64,000 nt of DNA from G965216695 sp965216695 (GCA_965216695.1 OZ244212.1:434001-498000); one strand, 5' to 3'. Counted from the stretch's first letter, positions 27,120-37,247 are shown. Notes: a model not told the origin generated them from the letters alone. A program made the numbers and translations.

Positions 27120-28348
27120 ATCTCAATGCCGTCTATGGCGGCCACCGTGTGAATGTCTTTGTCACCGCGCCCCGACAGATTGACCACAACAATGTCGTCG
27201 CGATTCAGCGAATCCGCGTTGTGGATCAGCCAGCCGATGGCGTGGCTCGACTCCAGCGCCGGCATGATGCCTTCGGTTGCGTTCAGCAACCTGAATCCTT
27301 CCATGGCCTGGTCATCGGTAACCGCGTCGTAGTCGACCCGTCCAATGTCCTTAAGATGCGAATGCTCAGGCCCCACGCCCGGGTAATCGAGGCCTGCAGA
27401 AACCGAATGCGTTTCCTGAATCTGGCCGTCATCGTCCGTCATCAGGTAGGTCCGGTTGCCGTGCAAGACCCCAACGCGCCCCGCGTTCAGCGGGGCGGCA
27501 TGCCGACCCGTGGACAGTCCGAAGCCACCTGCTTCGACGCCGACCATTCGCGTTTTCAGATCGTCGACGAAGGGGTAAAACAACCCGATCGCGTTGGAGC
27601 CGCCACCCACGCACGCGACCAGCACGTCCGGAAGCGAACCGGTCAGTTCCAGACACTGCTCTCTGGCCTCGCGACCGATCACAGACTGAAAATCGCGCAC
27701 CAGCGTCGGATACGGGTGTGGGCCCGCGCAGGTACCGATGATGTAGTGCGTCGTGTCCACGTTGGTTACCCAGTCACGCATCGCCTCGTTCATCGCATCC
27801 TTGAGCGTTTTCGACCCGGACGTTACCGGCACAACCTGCGCTCCTAGAAGTTTCATGCGATACACGTTGAGACTTTGCCGCTGGATGTCTTCCGAGCCCA
27901 TATAGACGCAGCATTCCAACCCCAAACGCGCCGCGACCGTAGCGGTTGCCACGCCGTGCTGCCCCGCTCCGGTTTCGGCGATCACGCGGGGTTTACCCAT
28001 TCGCTTCGCCAGCAGTGCTTGGCCGACCGTGTTGTTAATCTTGTGCGCCCCGGTGTGGTTGAGGTCTTCGCGCTTGAGCAGCACGCGCCCCCTACCGAGC
28101 GATTGCGAAAGCCTTTCGGCCGGGTAGAGCGGTGTCGGGCGACCAACATAACGCACGAGGTCGTCATGCAGTTCCGCCGCAAATCGCGGATCGCCCTGCA
28201 CCTCGGCGTACAACTGTTCCAACGCGTCGAGCGCCGCAGTGAGCGTCTCGGCCACGAACCGACCGCCATGCTGGCCAAAGTGCCCGGAATCATCGGGCTG
28301 TTCGTAGCGGTTCGCGCCTTTGTCAGGTCGATCGGGCATAACTGTCAT
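27116..28348 (-). CDS. trpB: Tryptophan synthase beta chain
   Basis: PLP enzyme that condenses indole with serine to give tryptophan. The 410-residue protein has PLP lysine Lys103 in HTGAHKINN, the general acid/base region AETGAGQHGVATA, the phosphate-binding loop CVGGGSNAIG, and the C-terminal LSGRGDKD. It overlaps trpF and trpA by 4 nt at each end, so the three are translationally coupled. Confidence 0.97.
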   Translation of the reverse strand: MTVMPDRPDKGANRYEQPDDSGHFGQHGGRFVAETLTAALDALEQLYAEVQGDPRFAAELHDDLVRYVGRPTPLYPAERLSQSLGRGRVLLKREDLNHTGAHKINNTVGQALLAKRMGKPRVIAETGAGQHGVATATVAARLGLECCVYMGSEDIQRQSLNVYRMKLLGAQVVPVTSGSKTLKDAMNEAMRDWVTNVDTTHYIIGTCAGPHPYPTLVRDFQSVIGREAREQCLELTGSLPDVLVACVGGGSNAIGLFYPFVDDLKTRMVGVEAGGFGLSTGRHAAPLNAGRVGVLHGNRTYLMTDDDGQIQETHSVSAGLDYPGVGPEHSHLKDIGRVDYDAVTDDQAMEGFRLLNATEGIMPALESSHAIGWLIHNADSLNRDDIVVVNLSGRGDKDIHTVAAIDGIEI

Positions 28349-29028
28349 ACTTCGGTATCGGAGTGAATTCTCGCGTCGGCGCGCCGCACTGCTTCGACAA
28401 AAGCCGTCATTCGCGCAGCGTCCTTGATTCCCTTACGACCGGGTGTTTCGATCCCGGAACTGACATCCACGGCGTAAGGGCGCGTGGTGAAAATCGCATC
28501 AGCGACGTTATCCGGATCCAGCCCGCCGGCCAGAACGAGCCGGGTCTCCGTGGACTCGCCCGGCCAGGTTCGCCAGTCGAACACCACACCGGTGCCTCCA
28601 AAAGCCCCGTCGACCGCGCTGTCCAACAATAACGCGCACGCCGCAGAGTACTCGACCACCGCTGCGCGAACAGCTGGCTCGACCCGCTGCGACTGGCCGG
28701 ACATCGCGATCGCCTTCATAAACGGCAGTCCAAACTGCGCGCAATAGTCGGCGGGTTCGCGACCGTGAAACTGCAGCACGTCAAGTTCTACCGCATCCAC
28801 TATTCGACGAACCGCCACGGGCTCCTGATCCGCGAACAGACCCACCCGTGCGACAGGAGCACATGCCCGCGCAATTTCTGCTCCTCGATCCACGTCGATG
28901 CGGCGTTGACTGATCGGTGCAAAATTGAGGCCGATCGCGTCCACCCCCAACTCCACTGCCCGACATGCATCTTCTACGCGCGCGAAACCGCACATCTTGA
29001 TCCGCGTGGACACTCGAGGCCCCTGCAA
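28345..29028 (-). CDS. trpF: Phosphoribosylanthranilate isomerase
   Basis: Third step of the tryptophan branch, Amadori rearrangement of phosphoribosylanthranilate. The 227-residue TIM barrel has the catalytic Cys near the N-terminus (RIKMCGF) and the catalytic Asp in LLLDSAVDG, followed by FGGTG and the phosphate-binding LAGGLDPDNV and DVSSGIE. It follows truA by 21 nt, and its stop overlaps the trpB start. Stand-alone TrpF, rather than a TrpC-TrpF fusion, agrees with the Pseudomonas-like layout. Confidence 0.95.
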   Translation of the reverse strand: MQGPRVSTRIKMCGFARVEDACRAVELGVDAIGLNFAPISQRRIDVDRGAEIARACAPVARVGLFADQEPVAVRRIVDAVELDVLQFHGREPADYCAQFGLPFMKAIAMSGQSQRVEPAVRAAVVEYSAACALLLDSAVDGAFGGTGVVFDWRTWPGESTETRLVLAGGLDPDNVADAIFTTRPYAVDVSSGIETPGRKGIKDAARMTAFVEAVRRADARIHSDTEV

Positions 29029-29049
29029 AGCGCGTAGTCTATGTAACCT

Positions 29050-29892
29050 TCAGACGCGATCCAAGCCTCCGACCGCGCGGAGTACCGGCGGCGCGTCCGC
29101 CTCCGGGAAGTCGTAGCCCGGATATCCCACAGAAAGCAGATAAAGGCCGTCGGGGGGCGCCGTTGCCGGCGTCAGCCGCCGGTCTCGCGCCGCCAGCAAA
29201 TCGGCTATCCATTGCATCGAGCGGCGTCCGTAGCCTACAGCCAACAGCGCGGCAACGATATTCCGCACCATGTGCAGAAGAAACGCGTTGGCGGTGAGAT
29301 CAACCACTACGATGTCGCCGCAGCGTCTTACCCGCGCCGCGTGCACGTGGCGGTAGGGAGTGGTCGATTGACAACCGGATGCACGGAAGCTCGAAAAGTC
29401 GTGTTCGCCGATCAGCAACCGCGCCGCGCCGTGCATCGCGTCGACGTCAACCGGCGCTACCGACACAGTCTGACGTTGCCAGATTGGATCGCGTCGGTGT
29501 GGTCGGCGCGAATCGCCGTCCGGATCGACTGTCAGCAGATATTGATAGCGACGCCAGACAGCGCTGCGGCGCGCATCGAACCCCGCATCCACCTCGCGCG
29601 ACCAAGTTACCCGAAGAGCACCATTCACGTTCGCGTTGACGCCTCGAACCCAGGCTTGCAGCGGACGTCGAGTAGGCGAGCGAAAGCCGACGACCTGGCC
29701 CATCGCATGCACGCCGGCATCGGTACGGCCAGCGGCGGTTACGGAAATAGGGGCATCAGCGACGCTGGAGAGCGCCTGTTCGAGATCGGCCTGCACAGTC
29801 GGTTCGTCAGCCTGCCGCTGCCACCCGCGGTACCCGCTACCGACGTAGGCGACTCCCAACGCAATTGCCTGATCGCCGGAGCCTCGTGTCAC
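29050..29892 (-). CDS. truA: tRNA pseudouridine(38-40) synthase TruA
   Basis: Converts uridines 38-40 of the tRNA anticodon stem to pseudouridine. The 280-residue enzyme has catalytic Asp58 in AAGRTDAGVHAMGQV, the SFRASGCQS segment, and the conserved FLLHMVRNIV near the C-terminus. It lies between fimV and trpF, as in Pseudomonas. The gap to fimV contains a strong hairpin, so it may have separate or attenuated expression. Confidence 0.95.
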   Translation of the reverse strand: MTRGSGDQAIALGVAYVGSGYRGWQRQADEPTVQADLEQALSSVADAPISVTAAGRTDAGVHAMGQVVGFRSPTRRPLQAWVRGVNANVNGALRVTWSREVDAGFDARRSAVWRRYQYLLTVDPDGDSRRPHRRDPIWQRQTVSVAPVDVDAMHGAARLLIGEHDFSSFRASGCQSTTPYRHVHAARVRRCGDIVVVDLTANAFLLHMVRNIVAALLAVGYGRRSMQWIADLLAARDRRLTPATAPPDGLYLLSVGYPGYDFPEADAPPVLRAVGGLDRV

Positions 29893-29940
29893 GGGTGCAA
29901 ACGACGTGCCTGGATCGTGAGATGGTCGTGGGTCAATGGG

Positions 29941-29973
29941 GCCTCCGGTCGTCGCAGCGACGATACCGGAGGC
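29941..29973 (-). terminator. Strong hairpin after fimV
   Basis: GCCTCCGGT (29941-29949) pairs with ACCGGAGGC (29965-29973), and inside it CGTCG (29950-29954) pairs with CGACG (29958-29962) around a 3-nt loop: 14 base pairs with one 2-nt bulge, 7 nt past the fimV stop. No T-run follows on the minus strand, so it is either a Rho-independent terminator lacking its tail or a 3'-end stabiliser before truA. Confidence 0.5.
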
Positions 29974-29979
29974 GCGCCG

Positions 29980-32829
29980 TCAGATCGACTCGAGCAGCTC
30001 TTTTGCCTGTTGCTGCTGACCGTCGTTCCCTTCGCTCAGCACTTCCTGAAGAATGTCCCTAGCGCCGTCGCCGTCGCCCATGTCGATGTACGCGCGCGCG
30101 AGATCGAGCTTGGTTGTCGCACTGTCTTCCGATGAATCGAAGTCGAAATCGGCGTCATCGTCGAATTCGGCAACGGCTTCGGAAGCACCGGCGAAATCGT
30201 CCTCGCTGTCGCCGTCGGCCGAGAAGTCGAGATCCCCCAGATCAAATGCCTCGTCGCCTGCATCGGCGTCGAGATCACCCAGATCGAAGGCGTCGTCGTC
30301 AGACCCCGCTTCCAGGTCGCCAAGGTCGAAATCGTCGCTTTCGGCCGATGCGGCGTCAGTCGCCGGCAGTGCACCGTCCGACGCAGAATCGTCGAATTCC
30401 ATGCCTACGTCCATGGCCGGGTCAACGTCGAGCTGTTCCGAACCGTCAGACGTCTGGGCTGCCGGCGCATCGTCGTCCAGATCCAGTTCGAATTCGCCGG
30501 GCGCATCAGCGGTCTGCGCCGCAATCGGCTCATCGTCACCCAGATCCAGGTTCAGATCGTCATCACCGTCCAGACCACCGAGGTCGAAGTCGGCGTCAAA
30601 GTCATCCAACCCGGAACCGTCACCATCACCAATTGCGCCCGCAAGGTCGTCATCCAGATCTGCCGTCAGATCGGCGGTAAAGTCATCGTCTACCGGCGCC
30701 ACCGCCGCATCGATCCCGTTGTGGGATGCGTCGAGCGTACTCGGTTCGTCGTCGGCCAACTGCGTCACCGTCGGGGCATCGTCCACGGTCGCGACGTTGT
30801 CGGCAACCAGTTGCGATTCCAGTGCTACGGCGCTGTCCAGAATTGCCTGATCATTGCAACGGCTTCTGAGTTCCGCGTAGTGCGTCTTGAACGCATCGAC
30901 GTCATTCGTTTCCGAATACAGCTCCACGAGTTTGAGCCGAACGTCGTGACGATCGGGTTCTTCGTCCAGCACACCGAGCAACAAGCCGATCGCCTGAGGA
31001 TAGCGGCCGTAGGCAATGTAGATGTCCGCTTCGCCGATCACGTCCGAGCCGCTGGCCGTCGAGGGCGTCGCCGTTGTCGGGTCGGCGGCGGCGAGCGCTA
31101 CCGTGTCCTCGCTCGCTGTGTCAGCCAGCGCCTCGTCGTCTGCAAAGCTCGACGAGGTATCGGACTCGTCGAGTGAGTCTGCGAATGCACTCGAGAAGTC
31201 ATCATCGTGGCCGAGATCATCGTCCAGATCATCCATCATGGCGGGTTCTACCCGCGCACCGCCGGACAGGTCGAAATCGCCGCCGACGAAATCTTCGACG
31301 TCGGCAGGGTCATCGGATTCACGGCGTCGACGCGCCGCGATCAGACCGCCGCCCAAAGCCAATACCAAAGCGGCCAGACCACCGCCGAGCACGGGGCCTG
31401 ATTGCCACCACGGCGTTGCCGTCGCGTCGGCGCTTTGGTCTTGGCTCTGAGTCGCCGCAACCGACTGCTGAGCGGTTTGGGCCTGCTCACGCAACGTCTT
31501 CAGCTGTGACTGAAGGTCGGCAATCTGCTGGTCCTTCACTTCCAGCTGCCGGTCCTTGACCGCCATCTGATTGCCCGAGAGTTCCTGTTCGCGGTCCAAT
31601 TGATAGGTCAGCTCTTCCAGTTCGCGGGAAAGTCGGTCTTTCTCTTCGAGCAGAGCGGCAACAGAGGCATCGCCACCGTCGGCGGATCCCTGCACGCTGT
31701 CTCCGTCCCCGGCAACGATCTTGAGTTGTCCCTTCGAATCCGCACCGGCGATCCGTTCACCGGTGGTTGCACCGGTCGCGTCCACCTGAGCTTTCATCGA
31801 GCTCCGCGACTGCGTAGCCGCTGGCTGAGACGAAGTCGCCGCCTGCGTCTGCGCGGCGTCCTTACGAGGCAGTGCACCACTGGTCGCGTCCGCAACCATC
31901 TCACCCGTCTTCGGTTTCTGTGACATGCCCTTCTGAGCCAACCACTGCTCTGTCTCGCGACGCACTTGGGAGGCTGCATCATTGGACGCAACGGCGAGTG
32001 CATCCGATTCGCTCGGCATCCGCAGCACGAAACCCGCCTTCAACCAGTTGACGTTGTCGCTTATGAACGCATCCGGATTGAGCCGCTTGATGGCCAGCAT
32101 CTGTTGATTGACATCCACGGCGCCCGATCGGCTGGCATTGGCAATCTCCCACAACGTATCGCCGCGGTCGGTCATGCCTTCGTCGGCCATCCTGTTGCGA
32201 CTGAGTGGACGCTGCGTGGGCTGCGGTACGCGCACGTGTGTGCCCTCGGACGGCTGACTCGACGCAACCGGTGACCGGTCGATCGTGCCGCGAGTACGGC
32301 TCGCCTGCGCATCCGTTGCCGGCGCGGTCACTTCCGGTGCCGCCGCCTGCGAGAACGTGGGCGGATCGAGCAGCAGCGTGTACTCCTTCAACAGTCTGCC
32401 GTTCGGCCACAGTACTTCCACCAGGAAGTTCAGGTACGGCTCCGAAATGACCTGCTTGCTCGTGATCTTCACGACCTTGCCGCCGCCCGGTGCGTCTTCG
32501 ACCGCAAACTGCAGATCTGTCAGGAAGAAGAATCTTTCGACACCGACGCGCTCGAAATCCTCGCGTTTGGCAAGCGAAACGAGAATTTCTCCATCCTGCA
32601 GCGCGCCTGGTTCGAGCAATTCGATCTCGGCGTTCAGTTTTTCGTTGAGCGCGGATCTGAGCTCTATTCCGCCCAGACCCAGCGCGTAGGCTTGGCCCGC
32701 CCCAACAGTTACAACGATGGCCGCACAAAGGCGGATCCAACGCGACAGTCTGCTGGGGAAATGTCCACGCGCGCGCCATCCAGGCACTCGCGCAACGCGG
32801 CGAGACGCCCGCTGGTTTGCGTTCAGCAT
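29980..32829 (-). CDS. fimV: FimV-like peptidoglycan-binding polar hub protein
   Basis: Inner-membrane protein that organises type IV pilus, twitching and polar signalling functions in Pseudomonas. From the ATG at 32829 (GAGG 7-8 nt upstream) 949 residues: an N-terminal export signal, the conserved FimV N-domain (LGLGGIELRSALNEKLNAEI), a LysM-like motif starting DTLWEIAN, a coiled coil (about 385-470), one membrane helix (VLGGGLAALVLALGGGLIAA) and a very acidic cytoplasmic region. That region contains three FDLGDL units spaced 14 residues apart, and the protein ends in the TPR-like FimV C-domain. Confidence 0.92.
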   Translation of the reverse strand: MLNANQRASRRVARVPGWRARGHFPSRLSRWIRLCAAIVVTVGAGQAYALGLGGIELRSALNEKLNAEIELLEPGALQDGEILVSLAKREDFERVGVERFFFLTDLQFAVEDAPGGGKVVKITSKQVISEPYLNFLVEVLWPNGRLLKEYTLLLDPPTFSQAAAPEVTAPATDAQASRTRGTIDRSPVASSQPSEGTHVRVPQPTQRPLSRNRMADEGMTDRGDTLWEIANASRSGAVDVNQQMLAIKRLNPDAFISDNVNWLKAGFVLRMPSESDALAVASNDAASQVRRETEQWLAQKGMSQKPKTGEMVADATSGALPRKDAAQTQAATSSQPAATQSRSSMKAQVDATGATTGERIAGADSKGQLKIVAGDGDSVQGSADGGDASVAALLEEKDRLSRELEELTYQLDREQELSGNQMAVKDRQLEVKDQQIADLQSQLKTLREQAQTAQQSVAATQSQDQSADATATPWWQSGPVLGGGLAALVLALGGGLIAARRRRESDDPADVEDFVGGDFDLSGGARVEPAMMDDLDDDLGHDDDFSSAFADSLDESDTSSSFADDEALADTASEDTVALAAADPTTATPSTASGSDVIGEADIYIAYGRYPQAIGLLLGVLDEEPDRHDVRLKLVELYSETNDVDAFKTHYAELRSRCNDQAILDSAVALESQLVADNVATVDDAPTVTQLADDEPSTLDASHNGIDAAVAPVDDDFTADLTADLDDDLAGAIGDGDGSGLDDFDADFDLGGLDGDDDLNLDLGDDEPIAAQTADAPGEFELDLDDDAPAAQTSDGSEQLDVDPAMDVGMEFDDSASDGALPATDAASAESDDFDLGDLEAGSDDDAFDLGDLDADAGDEAFDLGDLDFSADGDSEDDFAGASEAVAEFDDDADFDFDSSEDSATTKLDLARAYIDMGDGDGARDILQEVLSEGNDGQQQQAKELLESI

Positions 32830-33054
32830 GAACAAACCTCGTCGTATAGTGTGAGTTGCTTTCGGCTCGCACGCCCATAAAGCGCGGTGGCCGAGCGGAG
32901 ATGATCCCATTGCCGTCCGGTGCATCGTAATCACTGAGTCGTTCAATCCGTGTAGACGGAGCAACGATAGACTAGAAGGGCCACGCAAAATTTGCAGTAG
33001 GTATCAATTATGGCAGTTCTTCTTACGCGTCGATAACGCAAGAAACCGTCGATT

Positions 33055-34071
33055 TCACAATTGTCTGTGAACCAGTTCCGCTATCTGCACACTATTGAGC
33101 GCCGCACCCTTGCGAACGTTGTCCGCGACTACCCAAAGATCGATCCCGCGTGGATGTGAAATGTCCTCACGCACGCGGCCGACGAACACGTCATCGTGAC
33201 CGGCCGAGTGGTTAACCGCCGTCGGATACCGGTCTGTATCCGACAGATCCACCACTCGGACGCCGGGCGCGCGCCGCAACAGCTCCGTTACCTGCGCCAC
33301 ACTGATCTTTTCGCGGGTTTCAATGTGGACGGCCTCGGAATGCCCATAGAACACTGGGACACGAACGCACGTCGGATTCACCTGGATGGTGTCGTCTTCC
33401 AGAATTTTCTGCGTTTCCCACACCATTTTCATCTCTTCCTTCGAATACCCGTTTTCTTGGAAGACATCGATCTGAGGCACGACATTGAATGCGATCTGCT
33501 GTGAGATGACGCTGGCTTCGATCGGTTTCGCGTTCAGGATATTGGCCGTCTGTGTTGCCAGTTCACGCACCCCCGAGGCGCCGGCACCCGATACTGCCTG
33601 ATAGGTGGCGACGTTTATTCGATCGATGCCCACTGCATCCTGGATGGGTTTCAGAGCAACCACCATCTGTATTGTCGAGCAATTCGGATTGGCGATGATG
33701 TTGCGTTGACCGTAGTCCGCGATGCGCTCGGGATTGACCTCGGGCACCACCAATGGAATGTCGTCGTCGTACCGAAAATGAGATGTGTTGTCGATCACGA
33801 TAGCGCCCGCGGCCGCGGCCCGCGGCGCAAACTCCGCACTTATGCTGCCACCGGCTGAGAAGAGCGCAATGTCTACGCCAGCGAAGTCGAACTGATCGAG
33901 TACCTGAACGCGTCGCGTCTTGCCGTTCCAACGCACGGTTTTTCCCGCCGAGCGCTCGCTGGCGAGCAGAGACAGCTCGCCTACCGGGAACGCCCGCGAT
34001 TCGAGAATGTCGAGCATGGCCTCACCGACGGCGCCCGTCGCACCTACAACCGCAACGTGTAAGGGTTTCAC
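33055..34071 (-). CDS. asd: Aspartate-semialdehyde dehydrogenase
   Basis: Makes aspartate-4-semialdehyde for lysine/diaminopimelate, threonine and methionine. From the GTG at 34071 (GAGGA 7 nt upstream) 338 residues, starting right at the NADP-binding VAVVGATGAVG. The catalytic cysteine is Cys131 (NPNCSTIQ). The sequence type (NCSTIQMV, PVFYGHSEAV) is that of the Pseudomonas/Vibrio second group rather than E. coli Asd. The start is 28 nt after the leuB stop; a longer frame through leuB lacks family similarity. Confidence 0.95.
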   Translation of the reverse strand: MKPLHVAVVGATGAVGEAMLDILESRAFPVGELSLLASERSAGKTVRWNGKTRRVQVLDQFDFAGVDIALFSAGGSISAEFAPRAAAAGAIVIDNTSHFRYDDDIPLVVPEVNPERIADYGQRNIIANPNCSTIQMVVALKPIQDAVGIDRINVATYQAVSGAGASGVRELATQTANILNAKPIEASVISQQIAFNVVPQIDVFQENGYSKEEMKMVWETQKILEDDTIQVNPTCVRVPVFYGHSEAVHIETREKISVAQVTELLRRAPGVRVVDLSDTDRYPTAVNHSAGHDDVFVGRVREDISHPRGIDLWVVADNVRKGAALNSVQIAELVHRQL

Positions 34072-34099
34072 TGTTCCGTCCTCATCCAAGTACCAACGA

Positions 34100-35176
34100 T
34101 CATGCGGAGTCGAGCGCGCGAAGCACCAGCTCGCCCATTTCCCGCGTACCAACCACCCGTTCCGCTGCAGGATCCGCGATGTCGTGCGTGCGCGCGCCGG
34201 ACGCAAGCACCGCATCCACCGCACGCTCTATACGATCCGCGCATTCCGCCCGGTCGAGCGAGTAGCGGAACATCATTGCCACCGACAGTACTGTGGCCAG
34301 AGGATTCGCTACGTCCTTACCCGCAATGTCTGGCGCCGAGCCGTGCACCGGCTCGTACATACCCTTGCCATCCGCCGCCAGAGAAGCCGACGGCAGCATG
34401 CCGAGTGAGCCGGTGAGCATCGCCGCCACGTCCGAGAGAATGTCACCGAACATGTTGCCGGTAACGATGACGTCGAATTGTTTGGGTTCCCGCACCAGTT
34501 GCATCGCCGCGTTGTCCACGTACATGTGCGACAGCTCGACGTCCGGATAGTCGCTTGCGACATCTACGACGACGTCCCGCCACAGCGCCGTGACTTCGAG
34601 CACGTTGGATTTGTCCACCGAGCACAGCCGCCCCGCGCGTTTCGCTGCAAGATCGAACGCGACCCGGGCAATGCGGTCGATCTCGTGTTCGGCATAGACG
34701 TACGTGTTGAAACCGACACGTTCATTGTTTTCCGTACGCACGCCCCTGGGTTCGCCAAAGTAGATGCCGCCCGTGAGTTCCCGCACGATCAGAATATCGA
34801 GGCCTGCAACAAGCTCCCGTTTCAACGACGAGGCGGCCGCGAGCGGTTCGAACAGTAGCGCCGGGCGCAGATTCGCGAAGAGTTCGAGGCCCGCACGAAG
34901 TCCGAGCAAGCCGCGTTCCGGTCGTTGCGCCATAGGCAGCGCATCCCAGCGGGGACCGCCGACGCTGCCTAACAGCACCGCATCAGCCGCGTGCGCTGCC
35001 GCGAGCGTCTCGTCCGGCAACGGCGTACCGGCTTCGTCGATGGCGCATCCGCCAACCAGCGCATGCTCGATCGACAGATCCAGATTCTCGCGCGCCGCCA
35101 CTGCCTCCATCACCTGTCGGGCGACATCGACGACGTCCGGCCCGATGCCATCGCCCGGCAACACCAAAACTTTCAT
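34100..35176 (-). CDS. leuB: 3-Isopropylmalate dehydrogenase
   Basis: Oxidative decarboxylation of 3-isopropylmalate in leucine synthesis. The 358-residue protein begins MKVLVLPGDGIGPDVV and has the substrate-binding ELTGGIYFGEPRG, the metal-binding DVASDYPDVELSHMYVDN-type region and the NAD-binding GSAPDIAGKDVANP. Its ATG overlaps the leuD stop by 4 nt, so leuC-leuD-leuB are translationally chained. Confidence 0.97.
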   Translation of the reverse strand: MKVLVLPGDGIGPDVVDVARQVMEAVAARENLDLSIEHALVGGCAIDEAGTPLPDETLAAAHAADAVLLGSVGGPRWDALPMAQRPERGLLGLRAGLELFANLRPALLFEPLAAASSLKRELVAGLDILIVRELTGGIYFGEPRGVRTENNERVGFNTYVYAEHEIDRIARVAFDLAAKRAGRLCSVDKSNVLEVTALWRDVVVDVASDYPDVELSHMYVDNAAMQLVREPKQFDVIVTGNMFGDILSDVAAMLTGSLGMLPSASLAADGKGMYEPVHGSAPDIAGKDVANPLATVLSVAMMFRYSLDRAECADRIERAVDAVLASGARTHDIADPAAERVVGTREMGELVLRALDSA

Positions 35177-35838
35177 AGCCCCTCTCCCTTGTCCGAACCC
35201 TCTTCACGAAACAGCCATGGTCGGCGCATTCGCTGCCGCGCTTCGTACGCGCGGATATCATCGGCTTGCGCAAGGGTGATACCGATATCGTCGAGTCCTT
35301 CCATCAGACGCCGGCGCACGTGGGGGTCCAGCTCGAATGCCACTGGCGGTGCATCGCCGATCGCCAGCGTCATTGTTTCCAGACTGATCTCAACGCCGGT
35401 GCTGGTTTCGCGCGCGCGTTCGAACAGCGCATCGATCGCGTCTTCCGCCAACGTAATCAGCAGCAGGCCGTTTTTGACGCTGTTGTTGAAGAATATGTCC
35501 GCGAAGCTCGGAGCCAGCACGCATTCAAACCCGTACTCCATCAGCGCCCACACGGCGTGTTCCCTGCTTGAGCCGCAGCCGAAGTTACGTCGGGCAACGA
35601 GGACGTTCGCACCCTGGTAGGCCGCGTGGTTGAGTTCGAACGACGCGTTCAATCTCCGCTCATTCGGCGTCTTGCCAATATCGCCCTCGTCGAGAAAGCG
35701 CCATCCGTCGAACAGATTGTCGCCGAATCCCGTGCGCTTGATGGACTTGAGAAACTGCTTCGGAATGATTTGGTCCGTATCCACGTTGGCACGGTCCAAC
35801 AGCGCGAGCGTTCCGTGAATGTGGTGTACAGACTTCAT
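35173..35838 (-). CDS. leuD: 3-Isopropylmalate dehydratase small subunit
   Basis: Small swivelling-domain subunit of isopropylmalate isomerase with LeuC. From the ATG at 35838 (MKSVHHIHGTLALLDRANVDTDQIIP) 221 residues, with the substrate-loop motif NFGCGSSREHA. The open frame extends further upstream but overlaps leuC and encodes no leuD-like sequence. The chosen start gives a 4-nt ATGA overlap with the leuC stop. Confidence 0.96.
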   Translation of the reverse strand: MKSVHHIHGTLALLDRANVDTDQIIPKQFLKSIKRTGFGDNLFDGWRFLDEGDIGKTPNERRLNASFELNHAAYQGANVLVARRNFGCGSSREHAVWALMEYGFECVLAPSFADIFFNNSVKNGLLLITLAEDAIDALFERARETSTGVEISLETMTLAIGDAPPVAFELDPHVRRRLMEGLDDIGITLAQADDIRAYEARQRMRRPWLFREEGSDKGEGL

Positions 35839-37247
35839 GACCAGGACCGCACGTCGACGAAACGACCGGCAACGGCCGCGGCTGCCGCCATTGCCGGGCT
35901 CACCAGGTGGGTACGCCCCCCGTGGCCCTGGCGGCCTTCGAAGTTCCGGTTTGACGTCGACGCGCAGCGTTCGCCCGGCTGCAGCCGATCGGCATTCATC
36001 GCAAGGCACATTGAGCATCCGGGATCGCGCCATTCGAACCCGGCGTCGCGGAAGACATCCGCAAGGCCCTCGCGCTCCGCCTCGCGCTTCACGAGGCCAG
36101 ACCCGGGGACCACCATCGCCTGTTTCACGCCGCGCGCGACCCGCTTGTTGCGCACCACCTGCGCGGCAGCACGCAGATCTTCGATCCGCGCGTTGGTGCA
36201 GGAGCCGATGAACACGCGATCCACGGCAATCTCAGTCAGCGGTTGATCCGGCGCAAGCCCCATATACGCCAGGGCGCGCTCCAGCGCGTCCCGCGCAACC
36301 GGGTCGTCTATTCGCTCGGGATTGGGGGTGGCACCGGTAATCGGCCCAACCATCTCGGGCGACGTACCCCAGGTCATCTGAGGCGCTAATGTCGATACAT
36401 CTATTTGCGTGGATGCATCGAAGGCCGCATCTGGATCCGATTGCAGCGTGCGCCAGAAGGCGACCGCGTCGTCCCACCGCGAACCCGTCGGCGCGTACGG
36501 TCGGCCGTGGAGATAGTCGAGCGTTGTATCGTCGACCGCAACGAGGCCGGCGCGCGCGCCCGCTTCAATCGACATATTGCACAGGGTCATCCGACCCTCC
36601 ATCGACAACCCCGCAACCGCGGCGCCGCGATACTCCAGCGTATGACCAGTCGCCCCTGCGGTCCCGAGTTGCCCGATCAACGCGAGCGCTAGATCCTTGG
36701 CCGACATCCCCGGGGCCAGCTCACCGACAAAGTTCGCGGCAAAGTTGCGGGCTTTCTTCTGCACCAGACACTGGGTCGCCAGAACATGCTCAACTTCCGA
36801 CGTGCCGATGCCCTGCGCCAACGCCGCAAAGGCACCGTGGGTCGACGTGTGGGAGTCGCCACACACGATCGTCATACCCGGCAGCGTAGCTCCCTGCTCG
36901 GGTCCGACCACATGCACGATGCCCTGCCGGGGGTCGGCAATGTCGAACTGCGTGATTCCGAATCGACGACAGTTGGCATCAAGGGTGGTGACCTGCTCCC
37001 GAGCTACCATGTCAGTGATGCCGCCAATGCCTTCGTTGCGCCGCTCGGTAGGTACGTTGTGGTCGGGCGTCGCCAGATTCGCGTCGATACGCCAAGGTGA
37101 GCGCCCGGCGAGTTGAAGCCCCTCGAACGCCTGCGGTGACGTAACTTCGTGGAGCAAATGGCGATCGATGTAGATCAGCGTCTCGCCGCCGGGGCGGTCG
37201 GCAACGACGTGGTCGTGCCACACCTTGTCGTAGAGCGTACTGGCCAC
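35835..37247 (-). CDS. leuC: 3-Isopropylmalate dehydratase large subunit
   Basis: Aconitase-like large subunit carrying the [4Fe-4S] cluster. The 470-residue protein has the cluster ligands in FIGSCTN and DPGCSMC and the conserved HLLHEVTSPQAFEGL at the N-terminus. It starts with GTG, preceded only by a weak GGGG. First gene of leuC-leuD-leuB-asd; the divergent LysR gene lies across 126 nt containing a palindromic AT-rich element. Confidence 0.96.
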   Translation of the reverse strand: MASTLYDKVWHDHVVADRPGGETLIYIDRHLLHEVTSPQAFEGLQLAGRSPWRIDANLATPDHNVPTERRNEGIGGITDMVAREQVTTLDANCRRFGITQFDIADPRQGIVHVVGPEQGATLPGMTIVCGDSHTSTHGAFAALAQGIGTSEVEHVLATQCLVQKKARNFAANFVGELAPGMSAKDLALALIGQLGTAGATGHTLEYRGAAVAGLSMEGRMTLCNMSIEAGARAGLVAVDDTTLDYLHGRPYAPTGSRWDDAVAFWRTLQSDPDAAFDASTQIDVSTLAPQMTWGTSPEMVGPITGATPNPERIDDPVARDALERALAYMGLAPDQPLTEIAVDRVFIGSCTNARIEDLRAAAQVVRNKRVARGVKQAMVVPGSGLVKREAEREGLADVFRDAGFEWRDPGCSMCLAMNADRLQPGERCASTSNRNFEGRQGHGGRTHLVSPAMAAAAAVAGRFVDVRSWS

